A stretch of 64,000 nucleotides of DNA, taken from positions 18,296 to 82,295 of the forward strand of contig PQXC01000009.1 in assembly GCA_003194435.1 (NCBI GenBank), read 5' to 3'. The position numbers were made by a program, and so were the translations under genes. The notes below the pieces were generated by a model. The model was given only the letters and a program-made list of their open reading frames with translations. It did not search any database and was not told the DNA's origin. Within the stretch, counting starts at the first letter, position 1; every line of letters begins with the position of its first letter. Below, piece by piece: positions 63,163-64,000 of the stretch. Origin of the DNA: Candidatus Methanophagaceae archaeon. GTDB taxonomy: Archaea; Halobacteriota; Syntropharchaeia; Alkanophagales; Methanospirareceae.

Positions 63163-64000
63163 AAACTTAATAGCTCCCTCATCTTTCTTTGAATCCTGAT
63201 ATCCAATCTTTCGCTTATTTCGTTCATTAATAACACCAATTCTGTATCTTCAATCTCTGCAGTTAAGGAGTTTAAAAATTCTTCAAAATGCTCGCCCTCA
63301 TCCTCATTGTATATCTCCTCTATTCGCTCTTTGGTAGCACGCATAAAAGAATCCTCTATGACTTTTATTCTTATCTCTTTATTCACATCGTCAGGCAAAT
63401 CAAATCTCAGCTTATAAAGTAAAAGTAGAGTTTCATAATCCTGTTTTTTACATGCCATTGCATTAAACAACCCCATAGCGAGTTTTTCTCTCACCTCTTT
63501 CTCCGGATGCTCTTCATGTAGCGCCTTCAGGTCTTTCAGGCAAGCCTCCATCTCTTCAAGCCTTTTTGCCCTCCCGTAATGATCCGCCGCATTAACCAAC
63601 CCCTTGGCGAGGTTTTCTCTTACCTCTTTTTCCGGATGCTTTATGTGGAGAGCCTTCAGGTCTTTCAGGCGAGTCTCCATCTCTTCAAGCCTTTTTGCCC
63701 TCCCGTAATCACTCGTTGCATTAAACAACCCCATAGCGAGGTTTTCTCTTACCTCTTTTTCCGGATGCTTTATGTGGAGAGCCTTCAGGTCTTTCAGGCG
63801 AGTCTCCATCTCTTCAAACCTTTTTGCCTCTCCGTAATACTTCGTTGCATTAACCAACCCACTGGCGAGGTTTTCTCTTACTTCTTTCTCCGGATGCTTT
63901 ATATGGAGAGCTCTCAGTTCTTTCAGGCAAGCCTCCATCTCATCGAACCTTTTTGCCTCTCCGCAATACTTCGTTGCATTAACCAACCCACTGGCGAGTT
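63159..64000 (-). CDS. TPR-like repeat protein, N-terminus beyond window edge
   Basis: Near-identical 43-aa units (L(V/F)NAT..YGEAKRFEEMETRLKDLKALHIKHPEKEVRENLA(M/S/K)G); reading frame open to window edge. Confidence 0.85.
   Translation of the reverse strand, partial: LASGLVNATKYCGEAKRFDEMEACLKELRALHIKHPEKEVRENLASGLVNATKYYGEAKRFEEMETRLKDLKALHIKHPEKEVRENLAMGLFNATSDYGRAKRLEEMETRLKDLKALHIKHPEKEVRENLAKGLVNAADHYGRAKRLEEMEACLKDLKALHEEHPEKEVREKLAMGLFNAMACKKQDYETLLLLYKLRFDLPDDVNKEIRIKVIEDSFMRATKERIEEIYNEDEGEHFEEFLNSLTAEIEDTELVLLMNEISERLDIRIQRKMRELLSL
63480..64000 (-). repeat. 129-bp in-gene tandem repeats in TPR-like gene
   Basis: ctccatctcttcaa(g/a)cctttttgcc...ctccggatgcttta(t)gtggagagcc recurs about every 129 bp. 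Confidence 0.9.

Noticed and set aside
63480-64000. CRISPR or satellite array
   Set aside because: 129-bp repeats are in-frame coding units of a TPR-like protein.

Overview
This 64 kb window is a gene-dense archaeal chromosome segment. Gene content (archaeal RNAP subunits, PCNA, CdhC, PGF-CTERM surface proteins, multihaem cytochromes, bacterial-type GyrB) suggests a euryarchaeon of the methanogen/ANME-like type; that lineage call is inference. Most of the window is housekeeping: an L18e-L13-S9-RpoN-tRNA-Pro-RpoK cluster, rpoE'/spt4, ppsA, argF/argD, leuA/leuB-like, asd, gatB, gltX, truD, dinB, PCNA, gyrB. The most interesting accessory locus is ~27.8-37.8 kb. There, a tight minus-strand operon encodes (i) a 908-aa tubulin/FtsZ-superfamily GTPase with an intact GGGTGSS loop, a coiled-coil insertion and an acidic tail, (ii) a second, apparently nucleotide-dead FtsZ-fold paralogue, and (iii) three membrane/coiled-coil proteins. 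It lies divergent to two secreted, C-terminally anchored proteins, and together they look like a trans-envelope cytoskeletal or membrane-remodelling system. Other notable items: a papain-type protease at the left edge that the ORF track missed; a P-type ATPase broken by a ~420 bp tandem duplication whose copies differ almost only synonymously (possible strain-chimera assembly); a HEPN-like pseudogene translationally coupled to a TPR-repeat gene; an acylphosphatase fused to a 12-heptad repeat, with a decayed second copy nearby; and a signal peptidase/multihaem cytochrome operon with non-canonical haem motifs.
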